From Ophioceras dolichostomum (Eukaryota > Ascomycota > Sordariomycetes > Magnaporthales > Ophioceraceae), in assembly GCA_003049485.1 (NCBI GenBank), contig PYST01000371.1:2242-36534 (forward strand): a stretch of DNA of 34,293 nucleotides. The letters run 5' to 3'. Each line of letters begins with the position of its first letter. Position 1 is the first letter of the stretch. Below the pieces are notes generated by a model that made no database searches, was not told the DNA's origin, and saw only the letters and a list, made by a program, of their open reading frames with translations. Positions 22,153-32,900 of the stretch are shown here, one piece after another. The translations under genes were made by a program, and so were the position numbers.

Positions 22153-22624
22153 ATTGTTAGTAGGTAGGTAGCTCAGGGTCAGTAGGTACCTAGGTACCTA
22201 CCTACCTAGCTAGGTAGCTAGGTAGGTAGGGACGGAGGTAGTCCATGAAGAATGCGAGTTATTTAGTGTTTTCTCTCAACAGAGATGTTCACCGGGGAAG
22301 AAGCTGGCGTGCTAAGCATAGGTATCTACTGTTACTGGCGGCGTCCGTGGTCGCTCGACGTCATCGGGTTCGGCCGAGAGGTAGGTGGGGCGGGGTGACC
22401 GTCCGAAGCCAGGCCCAACCCCTCCTCAAGCTGCCCAGTCGCCTCAACAACGCCCGTTCGTTGTGCGTGTCAGTCAGTTTGCAATCACCAGCAACGGGAT
22501 TTCCCACCTTCTCCCTCGAAAGCATCATCCCCCAATATCCCTACCTCTACTTTTGAGGCTCGAAAACCAAGAAAGCAGCATCGGCAGCACCGACAGCACC
22601 GACAGCAGCAAAAAAAAAAAAACG
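22153..22624. other. Intergenic, with TAGG-type repeat
   Basis: Short spacer between the DUF6603-like gene and the small downstream gene. It begins with the palindromic TAGGTA/TACCTA run and ends in a 13-base A run just before the ATG at 22625. No separate gene is seen. Confidence 0.5.
22159..22231. repeat. TAGGTA/TACCTA palindromic repeat array
   Basis: Alternating taggtagg and acctacct units form near-perfect inverted repeats (for example tacctaggta), capable of a hairpin directly after the stop codon of the giant gene. Similar short arrays recur elsewhere in the window (26773-26858 and shorter runs near 16107, 16420, 29348 and 29597). The array could assist 3' end formation, or be neutral. 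Confidence 0.75.
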
Positions 22625-22797
22625 ATGGCTCCCGATTCCAGGAACGACCGACATTCGCAGCGGGACCCCCCTTCCATGCCGTCTCCGTACCAGCAGGAGC
22701 AGAATCAGCAGCAGCCACTCGACGGAAGTGCCTAGGGAGTGCTTTCCGCTGGCGTGGCTCAGCTTTCAATTTGTCGCGAGCACCCTATTGAACAACA

Positions 22798-22837
<40 letters not shown>

Positions 22838-23681
22838 GAGCAGCCGTCATGGTTGGTGCCCTCATCAGAAGCCACCACAACTCCTCACGACGACGACGGG
22901 CATGGCACCGCTATGGAGATGGATGCAGAGATGGATGAGAACGACGCCGCTTCAACAATCCATGGCCCGTACTGGGAGATTGTGCCCCACGAGGCTCACG
23001 ACCAAGCGGTACGCGACCAACTGGCCGCCATGTGTGCTCCGCGCAATCTCCACGATGCGTGGGCCATCTCTGCAAAGCTCACCGATGCACAGGCCGAGAA
23101 TATCCGCGCCATGCCCAAGGTACGTTATCACGACGGAAGGAGCATGCAACCGAACATCGATTCGGCGGCACGCACGCATGAAAGTTGTTCTCCGACCAAC
23201 ATAGGTGTCCACCCTTCTTTTATTCCTCGGGAAGGGATGCTCACTGTGCCCACTGGTGACCACAGGTCAAAAACATGCAGCCCTACACGCCCAGCGGCTT
23301 GTTCCACCTGCCTGCGGGATATATCGGCTGGGTGATCACACCTGTCACGGACGAGCATGTCCAGTCGATCGAGCTCTGGCTCAAGGCGCGGTCCGTTGTG
23401 AACAACCCATACGTCGAACCGCTGTTCGTCGACGGGAAGCCCGCCACAAGAGTCTTGATAGCCGCGAACCTCACGAGAGACCTGGTCGATCAGCTTCTCG
23501 CCCACCCTAGAGTGGCAAGTAATTACCCGTTGTGCCTATCTCCATGGCCGGGGCACCGAGCTCAGGCAGGAGGGGAAGAGCAAGAAGAATAATGGAGCCC
23601 GGATCACTGATCGTTTTCGTGTAAACTCTTTTTAAGGTTATGGATGTCATACATGCCCCAGAATCTCCAGCGACACCATAA
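22625..23681 (+). pseudogene. Small protein with two I9-like (subtilisin-propeptide-like) domains; N-terminus unclear
   Basis: Three exon segments can be joined: up to 23119, 23266-23511 or 23514, and 23637-23681. The first intron, 23120-23265, is solid (donor GTACGT, acceptor CACAG, phase 0). The second is less certain: either donor GCAAGT (GC-AG type, exon ending at 23514) or GTGGCA (exon ending at 23511); they differ by one Val. The encoded protein has two similar domains, YWEIVPHEAHDQ...RAMPKVKNMQPY and YIGWVITPVTDE...AHPRVMDVIHAP, each with the strand-helix-strand and final P-x-V-x-x-(V/M) pattern of the I9 inhibitor/propeptide family. The start is unsettled: an ATG at 22625 with good context is in frame but runs into TAG at 22733, before a 15-Gln run. 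ATG 22913 would give a shorter intact protein. So the gene may be intact from 22913, or damaged at its 5' end; I mark it pseudogene only because of this. Confidence 0.5.
22802..22834. repeat. (CAG)11 repeat
   Basis: Eleven perfect CAG copies flanked by CAA codons; in the frame of the I9-like gene they encode a run of 15 Gln. Whether they are translated depends on the true start of that gene. Confidence 0.9.
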
Positions 23682-24342
23682 CCTGTTGGACCGACGATGT
23701 CGTCGTTGCAAAACGGCGACGGCGACCTCGACGATGCGACGGGTCCGGCAGCTCACCTGTTCTCGTAGCACACTACGGCGGCCGCATCGACGGACTGCAT
23801 AGCGTCTGACTTTTGCCGAGTAATATTGACAACTGTGCTGTACCGCTACTTACTTGGCTGCAAAGAACTATGCTTCGATCGATAATTGCAGGGAGGAAAA
23901 CAACAAAAAACAAAAAAAAAAAAAATGTTAACTATTAATAACATTATGAGTAGAAATTCACGCCTAGCGGTCGGAAACAGCACCGTCGCCCCACACCTTG
24001 CAAACTGTTTGTTATACCGCAGCCACCCAACGACCTCTTCTTTTCCCCCTTCTTCGTTTCAATCCTTTTTCTTCTTCTTTTTCTGTTATATTACACACGG
24101 TATTGTATTCTTACGCCGGCGAAAAAGACACCCCCCAATGCACCCACTCCCAAAGCAACATCTCAGCGTCATCCATCCTCATCTGCGTCGATTCGAAAAA
24201 GGGATCCATCTTCGCCTTCCCCTTGTAAATATTCTTTCTCCAATCCCGTACGGACTCGCGCCCAACCTCGCGAAGAAGTCTTGGCCCGCTTGCGTCGTAG
24301 ATGTCATGATGCCGAGACGCGCGGCTTCGATCAGCTCCCTCT
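23682..24342. other. Intergenic, convergent 3' ends
   Basis: Lies between the 3' end of the I9-like gene and the 3' end of the minus-strand low-complexity gene. It contains an A-rich stretch near 23900-23930 and T/C-rich stretches near 24050-24090. No supported gene. Confidence 0.45.
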
Positions 24343-25549
24343 TCACTCTTTTTCGTCGTCGCCGTCGACAGGCATCTGCGTCTGTCGCTCGAGGCAGTGC
24401 AGCGCGAACCGGTGCATCTCCTGCGCGTCCTCGCCGATAAACGGTATGAGCTCGGGGTCGTGCAATTCCAGCCAGGACGGGCAGGAGAGCGCGCCGCTGA
24501 GCGACGCGCCGAAGGGCAGGACCGTCAGGTTCGACCAGTCCAGGATGCTGGCCAGCCGGACCCGTCCGGCCTGATGAGGATGCTGGACGCGGTCAGGTTG
24601 GGGTTGAAGATGGCGTGGGGCAAGGGGCAGGGCCAGGGACAGGGCCCGGAGTCTTCCTCTTCCTCCTCTCGCCGCCGCCCACGGACGGGCGCCAGAGCAA
24701 AGCGGACGAGGTCGCGCGCCACCGCCCACGAGGCCGGCATCGGCTTCCGCATCCCGTCCTCCTGGACTTTCTCCCGGCGGAAGTCCTCCCACGCGCACGA
24801 CGGCCGGCCCCTCGCGCACTCGATCCGCCACACGGTCAGGTTTTTGATCCACCCGACTCGCTCGTACTTCGGCACCCATTCGTCCCCGTACTCGGCGCGC
24901 GCGCATTCTACCGCCGCCAGGTCGATGTCGTCCTTGGGCCCGGACTGGTAGAGCACCATCCGCGGGGAGCTGTGGCGACTGTGGCGGTAAGAGTGAACCG
25001 AGCACTGCTGTTGCTGCTGCTGTTGCGACAGGTCGGCGTCGGCGCCGCTCCCGCTCCCGCTCCCGCCCCGCCATCTGCTCAGGGGGCACAGCTCCTCGAC
25101 GGTGTAGCAGTCGTCGAACTGGGACTCGACCACGACGTAGTCCTCGATGCCCGTGTAGCCGTCCTCGTTGGGGTCGTTCGTGTCGAGGCGGCCACGGTGG
25201 TTGTTGTGGATGTCCATGCAGAACTTGTGGCATTTGAACCGGTCGGCGACGTATCTGTACTGGTCGACGAAGGCCGAAATCCGCCCAACGTTGTCGACCG
25301 ATATGTCCCGCCATTCGTCGTTGGCGTGGCTCCAGGGGTTATTCGTCTCGCCTCGAAAAGACAAAACTTGAAGTTTGCGGAAGTCGCCGTGCGCCATGTC
25401 TTTGACGCGTACGCCCATCGACTCCAGTTTGTCCTTGACGAGGCCCCGTGTCTCGGTGAACTCCCATCCCGCACGTCGCGTGAGGCCCTCGCGGTTGGAC
25501 TGGCGGCGGGAGTCCGGCCTCTTTCCATGCGGCCTACCCACGGAGGGGG

Positions 25550-25581
<32 letters not shown>

Positions 25582-26765
25582 GAGGAGGAGGAGGCCACTC
25601 TTGGCTTTCCGTGTTTTCGGTGCTGGCGTCTGCCGCTGTCGTTGTCGTTGTCACTGTCCTCATCATCGCTGCTGTTGCGTCGCCTCTTCTTCCCCAGCGA
25701 GATCTTTCCAAGGCTGTCGGACAAGTCCGTGGCGGCGGCGGCGACGCGGGCTGTATTTCGGGCTGATGGCCATTGCCACTTATCCTTGGACACTGGTCGT
25801 GCTGGCCTTCCTGGGAGGTAGAAAGTAGTCCCACACCACCCCCCAATCTCTTGTTTGACCCCAGTCCTTTGTTCCCTTTTATCCCTCTCCAGGCTAGCAG
25901 CCTTGTCGCTCCACCGCTGCAGTGTCGGCCACTCAACCGCCGAGATTTCTTGCAAGATGTGCATTTTTTCCCACAGCCGAACATCGTGGATCCTTTCCGC
26001 GCCTTGGTATACCTTCAATCTCCAGGGGCGAGGAGACTCGGGGACGCCCTTTCCCCGACCGTTAGTCCAAGCGTCGTCGATCAGGAAGACCCGACGTGCT
26101 GGGCCTTCTCCGGGGTGGGCGTTGATATCAGCCTCGGCTTGATCATCACTGACGCTTCCCATGTGTTCGTCTTCGGAAGTCTCATCGTTGGCTTCTGGGG
26201 CCTTGTCTTCGTCCCGCATTTCGTCGTCGGCTTCGTTTTCCTCTCCGTTTTCCACTCCTCTCCTCTCGATTGGTCGTCGCCGTCGTCTTTCATCTCGTCA
26301 TCTTCCTGCGCCTTGTGATCATCAGCCTCCATCTGATGGTCGCCTCGCTGCGGCGATGCTTCATCATCGCTACCGGAGTCTTCTTCTTCTGAGTCATCCT
26401 CGTCCCAGTCGCTGCCGTGTCTGGCGACCTTGGCGGCGGCGGCGGTGTGCGCTCTCTCGATGCGCTTCTCGCGTTCGTCGAGGTGAGCCAGCAACTCCTG
26501 CTCCGTAAACAGTTCAAGTGTTCGGCGTCCTAGGCCGCCGCGTCTTCTGGTGTACCATTCACGCGGGGCCGGAACTGGCGGCGGGGAGGGCCGGTTGGGG
26601 CCGTGGTATATTGTCAGACCCCTTTGCTCGAAGAATGTTTTCCCCGTGATTTTCTTTTGGACCCAGGGTCACCCAGGGTCCTGTGTGAAGCCGGACGGTG
26701 ATATGCTTGTGCAGGAACGTGGATATGAAAGCACTCGGTGCTTTCTCTTTTTTGGGGTCGCTCAT
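24343..26765 (-). pseudogene. Long acidic/low-complexity gene with broken reading frame
   Basis: Coding character runs from 26765 to 24343 but needs several frames. Segment 1 starts at ATG 26765 (MSDPKKEKAPSAF). Segment 2 includes FFEQRGLTIYHGPNRPSP, EWYTRRRGGLG and ELLAHLDEREKRIERA, then an acidic stretch. Segment 3 (26255-24525) holds most of the globular protein, including VKDMAHGDFRKLQVLSF and FKCHKFCMDIHNNHRGRLD. Segment 4 ends at 24343 with LASILDWSNLTVLPFGASL. The segment 3-4 switch lies in the CCC run at 24561-24563: segment 3 ends in NPNLTASSILIRPDG and segment 4 continues directly, as in phosphotransferase-like C-termini (N-x-S-N-I-L ... I-x-D-W), so a single missing base explains it better than an intron. 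The earlier switches may be introns or further shifts. The Ala-run and acid-rich parts show no fold I recognise. Either a decayed gene or local sequence errors. Confidence 0.5.
25547..25594. repeat. GGC/GGA-rich trinucleotide tract
   Basis: A GGC, GGT and GGA repeat tract that encodes the Ala-rich stretch of the minus-strand gene. Its length may vary without breaking the frame. Confidence 0.75.
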
Positions 26766-26772
26766 GGCTCAC

Positions 26773-26858
26773 TAGGTACCTAGGTAGGGTAGGTAGGGTA
26801 GGTAGGTACGGCAAGTACCTAGGTAACGAAGGTAGGTAAGGAAGGTAGGTAGGTAGGC
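26773..26858. repeat. TAGGTA/TAGGG repeat array
   Basis: An array of taggtaggg and ggtaggta units immediately upstream of the likely start of the broken gene at 26765. It is of the same type as the array at 22159-22231. Confidence 0.75.
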
Positions 26859-27524
26859 GCCCAGGGACGTAAGGCAGGTATCCTCTCTGCGACGAAGGAG
26901 AATAAGTAGGAGGGGGGTTTAAGTTCACGTCAGTTTGGTAAGGTCGTAGACATCATCATCATCGGCATCACCAGCCGTTGAAATTGCGGATGGACGTGGT
27001 TTTATGCTTTAACAGCAGGCGAGTTTTCAAAAAGGCAGGAAGGATGATTCCCATTCAGTGAACAAAGCGCCGCCCTCTTCCTTCGTTCCCAGACCCGGCG
27101 GGTCTTTCGTCGTCAATAACCCACTACCTTCCTTTCTTCGTTTCCAAACCCGGCAGCTTTTTCATCATCAGTCAATCAACACCGTTACTTTCTCCGTTTC
27201 CAGTAAAGACCTATTATCAAATAACGCGATTAATTAAAGCGCTGCCGCTTCCGGTCACCTCGGGTCAACCTCGTGATCCCTTATTGCCTTGTTAGTACAT
27301 ACCTAGAGGTATCTATCTGAGAACAACGACAAAGGACAAAGGGACACCGCACCGCACACATAGTTGTTGAAGACAAAGAGCGGACCGGCCAAATTTACTG
27401 AATCGATTGATCATTGACGACAACTACCACATCGTCAGCACTAACCACACTCAAGCGACCTCCCATCCCCTCGCCACCCTTCTTGCCTATTCCGGCCGAG
27501 AAAGCTACCTAAATGCCCACCCTC
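26859..27524. other. Intergenic with diverged tandem repeat
   Basis: Spacer between the 5' end of the broken minus-strand gene and the 3' end of the lectin-like gene. It contains the 55-bp diverged tandem repeat near 27080-27200. No gene is seen. Confidence 0.45.
27080..27204. repeat. Diverged ~55-bp tandem repeat
   Basis: Unit 1 (from about 27080) and unit 2 (from about 27135) share ttcgttcccagacccgg / ttcgtttccaaacccgg and following bases. Nearly all differences read C to T or G to A toward unit 2. A truncated third copy (tctccgtttccag) follows at 27191. Confidence 0.5.
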
Positions 27525-28491
27525 CTACAGAAGCTTGTCTTTCAAATGCGTGAACGAACCCGGCCGATCCTCCTGAGACACGTAGAAGATGTGGTTCAGG
27601 CCGTTGGCAGCCGAGACCGACAGCTGGGTGGTGGCGTTGGCCTTGGGACTGCCCTCGATGTAGTCGGGCTTCTTCCACTGCCCGCCCTCCTTGACGATGC
27701 GGCGCAGGTTCAGCTTGGAGTCGGTATAGTACAGGTACACCTTGCCATCGACGAACGACAGGCCGATGGTGGTGCTGTCGCGCGCGTCGTTGGTGTTGCC
27801 GATGTTCCAGCTCTGGTTGTCGTTGATGCTGTACTCCATCAGGTGGCCCTGGACGCCCTCCTGGAAGATCACGTAGCGCGAACTGTCGGACGGGTCGTAG
27901 TAGCAGCCCAGCGACGAGTCGACCAGCACCGCCTGGCTGCGGAGGTAGGTGCTCGTGCCGCCCGTCTCCATGTCGTACTCCTTCAGGGTGGTGTCTTGGG
28001 CGTTGGTGCCGCTGTTGGTAAGGACGGAGGGAGAGACGGAGGTTAGAGACACGCGACAAAGGACAGAATAAGAGCAAGATGGCGAAGCAATCGAGAGAGT
28101 GAACCCACTTGAGGTAGTATACCCAGGCCTGGTCGCCGCTGGACGCCATGTCTACCTTGGTGTTGCTCAGCGACGTCGTCGTCAGCTTCTGGTACACGGG
28201 GCTGACCATGGAGATGTTGTTGACCGTCTGCTCCGAGCTCTCGTCCAGCCGGGGCTTCGTCACGGCCACGACGACGTTGAGGCCCCGGTACGTGGCCGCG
28301 CCCAGCTCGGACGGGTTGAGGATGTGGCCGTCGAAGTCATCCTCGTCCGTGGCGAAGAACACCTTGTCGCCCTTGCTCTTGTCGCCCGGCTGAAGCGACA
28401 GCCCGAGCTGGGCCGACTTGGTGTTGTAGAAGAGCAGAATGCTCTTCTCCTCCGGCACGGACGGGTTGACTAGCGTCGCGATGGCAGGCAT
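27525..28491 (-). CDS. Fucose-lectin-like beta-propeller protein
   Basis: Two exons, 28491-28109 and 28011-27525, joined by a 97-nt intron (donor GTGGGT, acceptor CAACAG, with a CTAAC branch-like motif), splitting an Asn codon; the product is 289 residues. The start is ATG 28491 (MPAIATLVNP). The protein is made of repeated beta-blade-like segments such as SILLFYNTKSAQLGLSLQPG, AWVYYLN, LGCYYDPSDSSRYVIFQEG and KVYLYYTDSKLNLRRIVKEG, ending with NHIFYVSQEDRPGSF. The aromatic-rich YYxDxxxxLR pattern is typical of the fungal fucose-specific lectin (AAL-type) propeller family, which binds fucosylated glycans. The individual sugar-binding Arg/Glu/Trp residues cannot be confirmed from one sequence. 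No signal peptide, as in other members. It faces giant gene 3 across 1.4 kb. Alternative: a related propeller without sugar binding. Confidence 0.65.
28012..28108 (-). other. Intron of the lectin-like gene
   Basis: A 97-nt GT-AG intron in phase 2. It has a CTAAC branch-like motif 30-40 nt before the acceptor. Removing it restores the continuous YYLNGTNAQD reading. Confidence 0.75.
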
Positions 28492-29907
28492 CTTGGGTAG
28501 GTTGGGATGTATCCGGATGGTGGTGTTTGGTGGTGGCCGATTGATGATGATGATGATGATGATGGTGATGATGCTGTCTCGATGGGCAGGTACCAATGTG
28601 GCGATGTTCCAATGGCGCCAAAGATGCAGCAACGAGGGCAACTCTCGGGAGGATTGGATGCGAAGCAAGGGGAAATCGAATTTGGGGCCAGATTGCCTCG
28701 GGAGGTGTTGGATGCGAGGAAACAGAGCCTCCGACAAAAATAACCCTCATCGAGAGTTCACCCGGGACCAGACATTATCAGGCGCCGCCTTCGACTTCGT
28801 ATCCTCGTCCAGTGGCCGTCCGTCTGTTTCTCCGCCGCCCTCTAGCCTCCAGCCGCCCGGCCACATGCATCCCATCCCTCACCGCCGAAGAGCTGTCTTA
28901 CAGATACCATCTCACGGGCTACCCCGCTCCAGCTACCTGCAGTTTCCGCAGAAGAGGAAGCCAAGCGACGGAGAGCCAGCTGAATCGACAAAACGGAGGT
29001 GCCAAAACAGCAAAAAGCAAGACACATTGGCCATTTCGGCGCTGAGGAGAGCTTCAAAGCTTCGATAGTTCGGCCGGTAGCTTGCATGTGGTCTCAATAA
29101 AACATGCAGAGTTCTGCTTCACGAGCAAATAGGAGCCTCGCGATACAGACACGGGATGGGAAAGAGGCTGACTGACGCGAGGTGAAACGTGGAGTTGTTG
29201 GGCAGCATGTGGAGGTGTGATTTGAGAAACACACCAGGGGTGTGGCTCGGAGACTTTTACGGTGCCAGCTGGATGGACATGGGACGGAGGGGGACGTGGG
29301 TTTTGGGATAGGGCTGGCTGAGGTGTAAGCGCTAATGCAACTGCGTGGGTACCTACCTAGGTCCGAGCAGCTCTACACTGTGCCGTGCCGTACCCCGAGA
29401 GTTGCATAGGGGTATCCTTCCAACCCTGTTAGGTAGATACGTGAAGCACACCAGCCAGACTTGCAAGAGTAATTGCAGGCAAGTAGGCTCGGGGAAGTTG
29501 GCGCCAGGTTTGTGCGTTTATGCCCAGTAGGTCTGGCATTTCCGACCGTAGAAATGCGAGGGTGCTTACTCTGGAGATCCCACCTAGCCAAGAACTTACC
29601 TACCTGAGGTAGGCATTCTGGGCCGTCGCTCGAAAGACACTCATCGAAAGCACCGGGGAGCAGGAATCTCCTCTCCTGCATCCTCCCAAGCCAGACTTGA
29701 CCGTTCGACCGAGATTGGCCAGTTACTAGCCAGCTTCACCAGCCGGCAGAGCCTGGGGCTGAACCCCTGCCTCATATCTGCAATCTCCAAGTCAACAATC
29801 ATCATCAATCATCACATCACCACTTCTCAACCACTCCTTAACCACTCCGTCATATCAGTCGTTGAGCTCAAGTCTGCGGTCAAGTAGAATCACAATCGGG
29901 AGTAGAT
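28492..29907. other. Divergent intergenic region, lectin-like gene and giant gene 3
   Basis: A 1.4 kb region between head-to-head genes. It contains a short (GAT)n run near 28545-28565, scattered TAGGTA-type units near 29348 and 29597, and a CA/CT-rich leader just before giant gene 3 (from about 29790). One 209-codon frame overlaps the lectin start but shows no motif. Confidence 0.45.
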
Positions 29908-32900
29908 ATGGCCATCTACTCAGGCGGAAAGAGCACGGCTATCAACTCGCCCCGCCACCTCACCATCCGCCATGCGCGTAGGCTGGTGGCCGCCAGGCAG
30001 GGGGCGGGCGAGATCCCCGGGCCAGCCGAGATGGGCGCCTTGAAGGTGACGGACGTCAGCCGGGGCATCTTGCCGCCCCTGAAGCCCATGCCCATGATGT
30101 CCATGGCGGCGGCGGCGGCAGATACCGCTGCTGCTGCTGGTATCCCAGTCGCAGTCGAAGAAGAGCCGGACAAGATCGACCTCGTGGAGCTCAAGCCCGG
30201 CGAGGAGAAGCTCAACTCGTTCTGGGCGCCGGGCCTCGCGGCAGGCCGAAAGCACCGAGTCAAGGTCCGGCAGCTCATCGATGCCAAGAACAGAGCGGCC
30301 GAGAAGCTGCGGCTCACGGCCGAACAGACCTTCTTCGTCGACGCGCCGCAGTTCTCGCTGCCGGACGGGAGCGTCCACTCGGTCTACCCGCCTCCGGGCT
30401 ACCCGGACGACAGGCGGATCCTGCCGCACGTCGTCCTGACCGACCCGCACCTGCCGTGGGAGCGCCTGGGCAGCCCCAGGACGACGGGCGAGGACAACCC
30501 GGACAAGCGCAACCGCACGCCGTGGCTCGTGCTCGTGTCGTTTGCGCAGGACGAGCTCCGCCTCACGCCCGAGGAGCTGGTCGATCCCGAGAAGGGCCTC
30601 TTCCGCGGGACGAGCGAAGGCGTCATCAAGCCCGTCAAGCAGTCGCCGACCATGACGGTCAACATGAGCATCGCCGACCTGATGGAAGTCAAGTCCAAGG
30701 GTGTGACGACGCCGGTGGTTCTCGATCCGGACCGGCCCGACATGACGGACCTCCGCGGCGACTTCGTCTTCGTCAAGCCGTCGCTCTTCACGGGGCTGTT
30801 CTCGGAGTACGACAACCAGGGCAAGCGGAAGCCGGCGTCTAGCCCGGTCACGATGCCCTACCGGTTCCTGTCGCACGTGCGCAAGATCAACCCGGAGGGC
30901 ATGGCGCTCGCCGGTGTCGAGGACACGGCCATCTTCTCCATCGTGATCGGCAGCCGCGCGGGGCCCCTGGACAACCTCACTCCCACCACCATGTCGGCGC
31001 ACCTCCTCTCGATCGAGAGCGTCGAGGACATGCAGCTGCCGATCCCGAGCAGCGCGAAGTACGTGGCCATGTGCTCGCTCCACAGCTGGAACTACACGGT
31101 GCAGCCGCCCGGGATGCGCAACGTGCGAGAGGGCTTCACGGACCTGGGCCGCACGCTCGACGTGCTGCGCGTGCCTGAGCGCATCGCCCGTCCGCTGATC
31201 GAGAAGGGCGACGACGTGTCCAGACGCATCGCGCTGCGCATGAAGGACGGCTACACCATGCTGCGCTACCGCATGCAGACGGGCGAGACGACGGCCGCGC
31301 TGTTCAGGGGCCCGTTCACGCCGACGGTGGTCCCGCCGCTGCAGCAACTCAACCGCTGCTCCAACTCGGGCGTCGACCTGCAGATCCTCGACAAGGAGGT
31401 CGGCCTGATGGACATCTCGTACTCGGTCGCTTGGCAGGTCGGCCGCACCCTGGCGCTGGGCGACGAGGCCTTCACGGCGGCGCTGGTGCGGCTGCGCACG
31501 GCGATCCAGGGCCCAGCGATGAATGATGCGAAGTACGAGGTCATCAAGGCGATCGACGGGAACAGTATCCTCAGCCGCAGAGAAGTGCTGAAAGATCTGC
31601 CGGGTATGGTGAGCAACCTCGCGGCAGTGCACCTCGGGGACTCGGCTCCTTCCCATACGCCTGCCCCCGTCCCCGCCCCTCCCGGAGACGGGGATGAAGG
31701 CGGTGAAGAAGGCGGCCACGGTGGTGGTCACGAGGGCGACGGCGATGGCCCGATCTTCGCCCCTGGCGGTCCCAAGAAGCGCTGGTTCCGCCACCGCCTC
31801 ACGCGCCGCGAGATCCCCTCCCTCAGCTTCACGGCATCGGCCATCGAGGAGAAGTACCCGGCTACCTCGCTCAAGGCGGCCCGCGCCCTCGCGTCCAGCA
31901 CCGACGGCGCCGTCTTCGATGAGACCAACCTGCCGACCTCGACGGACTGGATGCTGGTGCTCTCCTGGCTCGTCGACCGCATGTTCCTCGCCGGCGTACC
32001 CGCCCACTACCTCATCGCGGACCCGTCGCACCTTGAGCCCGAGTCTCTCCGCTTCTTCTACATCGACCCCAACTGGGTCGACGCCCTGCTGGACGGCGCC
32101 CTCAGCCTCGGCAACCACATGGGCCACGACCAGGACCGCGTCGCCATCAAGCAGGCCATCAACGACTACGTCGAGCTGGGCCGCCAGATCCCGACCTACG
32201 GCTTCTACCTCCGCTCGGACCTGGTGACAATGTTCCCGGACCTGCGCGTCACGACCTTGCCGGAACGCCCCGAGGCTGCCCCCGGCGTCGTCGACAAGGC
32301 GCCCCTGCTGCGCCACGAGATCGTCGCCGACGGCGTCATGATAGGCCTGCTCGACCGCGTGCCCGGGTCAGACGAGTTCACGAGCCTCGTCTTCACCCAG
32401 CCTCCGCACCAGCAGCGCTTCGCGGCGGCCTTCCGCCTCGACGCGGCGGGCATGGGTGTCGACATACGGCGGCAGTACACCGTAGACCAGGCGACGCGCG
32501 AGACGGACCCAAACAGACACGACGCGCTCGTCACGCAGGTGCTCACGCCCGACAAGAACGATGGAGTCTTCATGTGGCACTCCGATCCCGACGGCCCCGG
32601 CCCGGCGGGCAAAAACGACCTGCGCGTCATGGGCCTGCAGAAGTTCGCGCAGTGGCAGCGCGACGTGCTCGCCGAGAAAATGCCGCGCTTCTCGGACCCG
32701 GTCACGGGCGAGTCCAAGCCGTACTTTGAGGACGACGTCCCCACGTCTGCGCTGTTCGCCATGCAGCTCAACGACCCCAAATACAACCTGACCATCAACT
32801 TCCGCGCGCCCGAGACCCTGCGCGCCCTGGCGTCGTTGGCGGCACCGAGGGACGGCGCGCCTCCGATGGAGGAGCATCCGCTCAGAACGCTGGTGAGGCT

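Noticed and set aside
22153..22231. TAGGTA array as telomere-like DNA
   Set aside because: The units are not TTAGGG; the array is short, palindromic and between genes.
28439..29068. A 209-codon plus-strand frame across the lectin start
   Set aside because: Overlaps the lectin-like start region and its leader; no motif, and part is a GAT-repeat Met run.
29920..32316. A 798-codon open frame antisense to giant gene 3
   Set aside because: It mirrors the GC-rich codon bias of the sense gene; its translation is Arg/His/Val/Leu low complexity with no motif.
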